A stretch of DNA of 64,000 bases from Microvirga zambiensis WSM3693 (GTDB lineage: Bacteria; Pseudomonadota; Alphaproteobacteria; Rhizobiales; Beijerinckiaceae), in the NCBI RefSeq assembly GCF_016735695.1, contig NZ_JAERQD010000001.1, forward strand, positions 186,001 to 250,000, read 5' to 3'. Within the stretch, counting starts at the first letter, position 1. Each line of letters opens with the position of its first letter. Below, piece after piece: positions 63,799 through 64,000 of the stretch. The notes under the pieces are model-generated. The model was not told the origin of the DNA, did not search any database, and saw only the letters and a program-made list of their open reading frames with translations. The position numbers and the translations under genes were made by a program.

Positions 63799-64000
63799 GT
63801 GGGAAGACGCCTTTGGATCGCTCTGGCCTCGCTCTTGCTGGCAATGAATGCGGCGGCTGCCGGCCCGCGTCTCTATCGGGACAACGAAGCGCCTCCCCTC
63901 GCGGGCTGGGTGGAGTTCTGCAGCGGCAACCCGGAGGAATGCATCGTCGATCGGCGCGAGGCCGAAATTCTGCCCTTCACGGAAACCCTTGCCGCCCTCC
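63799..64000 (+). CDS. Transglutaminase-like cysteine peptidase (BTLCP/LapG-like), N-terminal fragment
   Basis: The first 67 codons only; the gene runs off the right edge. GTG 63799 follows CGAGGGAGGCTGAA. A signal peptide (LWIALASLLLAMNAAAA) leads to the mature start GPRLYRDNE. The following PPLAGWVEFCSGNPEEC, with two Cys, is the N-terminal signature of bacterial transglutaminase-like cysteine proteinases (DUF920), the family of LapG. LapG cleaves type I-exported adhesins in the periplasm. The catalytic Cys-His-Asp part is outside the window, so activity cannot be judged. It has a CRP-like site upstream. Confidence 0.72.
   Translation, partial: MGRRLWIALASLLLAMNAAAAGPRLYRDNEAPPLAGWVEFCSGNPEECIVDRREAEILPFTETLAAL

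Overview
The window is GC-rich DNA from an alphaproteobacterium, most likely of the order Hyphomicrobiales and plausibly a Methylobacteriaceae-type genome such as Microvirga. That placement is an inference. It rests on HWE histidine kinases, dodecin, DUF4239 and transglutaminase-like cysteine peptidase genes, and on many short palindromic intergenic repeats of the type common in that order. Genes sit on both strands in short operons, and most long antisense reading frames are high-GC shadows.

Left part (1-14.6 kb): a lipoprotein start cut by the window edge, dodecin, a ClpG/ClpK-like stand-alone disaggregase, a DUF4239 membrane protein, a secreted DUF6454-like protein, a Uup-type ABC-F ATPase and a membrane HWE histidine kinase. 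A peptide-type double ATPase, an aldehyde dehydrogenase and a short-chain dehydrogenase follow. The matching solute-binding protein and two permeases lie at 20.2-23.8 kb. Between the two halves is an AT-richer island (about 14.62-20.15 kb) with a gtr-like glycosylation set: a GtrB-type glycosyltransferase carrying an in-frame TAG, a sugar epimerase, a methyltransferase, a GtrA flippase and a GtrII-type glucosyltransferase.

Middle part (24-49.2 kb): mostly housekeeping and accessory metabolism. It includes an LLM flavin oxidoreductase, an S66 peptidase, slyX and trhO, an amidase, a Crp/Fnr regulator, an orphan branched-chain-type binding protein next to a sarcosine/N-methyltryptophan-type oxidase, YidB and tRNA-Ser(GCU). 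A complete kdp operon, kdpFABC-DE, also carries two extra small membrane-protein genes and a KdpE-like TTTATA-N5-TTTATA box. A penicillin acylase, a LysR regulator and a Tat-exported amidohydrolase follow.

Right part (51.6-64 kb): the most interesting region. A catalytically degenerate caspase-fold protein with a peptidoglycan-binding domain is divergent from a membrane c-heme sensor (DUF3365 + HAMP, no output domain). The sensor gene overlaps a soluble Ser/Thr kinase gene, and that is followed by a class III cyclase-like gene lacking several substrate residues. The kinase and the cyclase-like protein share a C-terminal 'LGP' module. A CRP-like regulator with an intact cyclic-nucleotide pocket and a CRP-like recognition helix comes next. 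Five TGTGA-N6-TCACA-type sites (three perfect, two with 9 of 10 positions) lie about 105-140 bp before two small repeat-type proteins, a PrtD-type ABC exporter, its HlyD adaptor and a transglutaminase-like cysteine peptidase. A patatin-like phospholipase lies among them. Together these look like a sensor-kinase-CRP circuit controlling a type I secretion system, its small cargo and a periplasmic protease. The arrangement is seen directly; the circuit is an inference.
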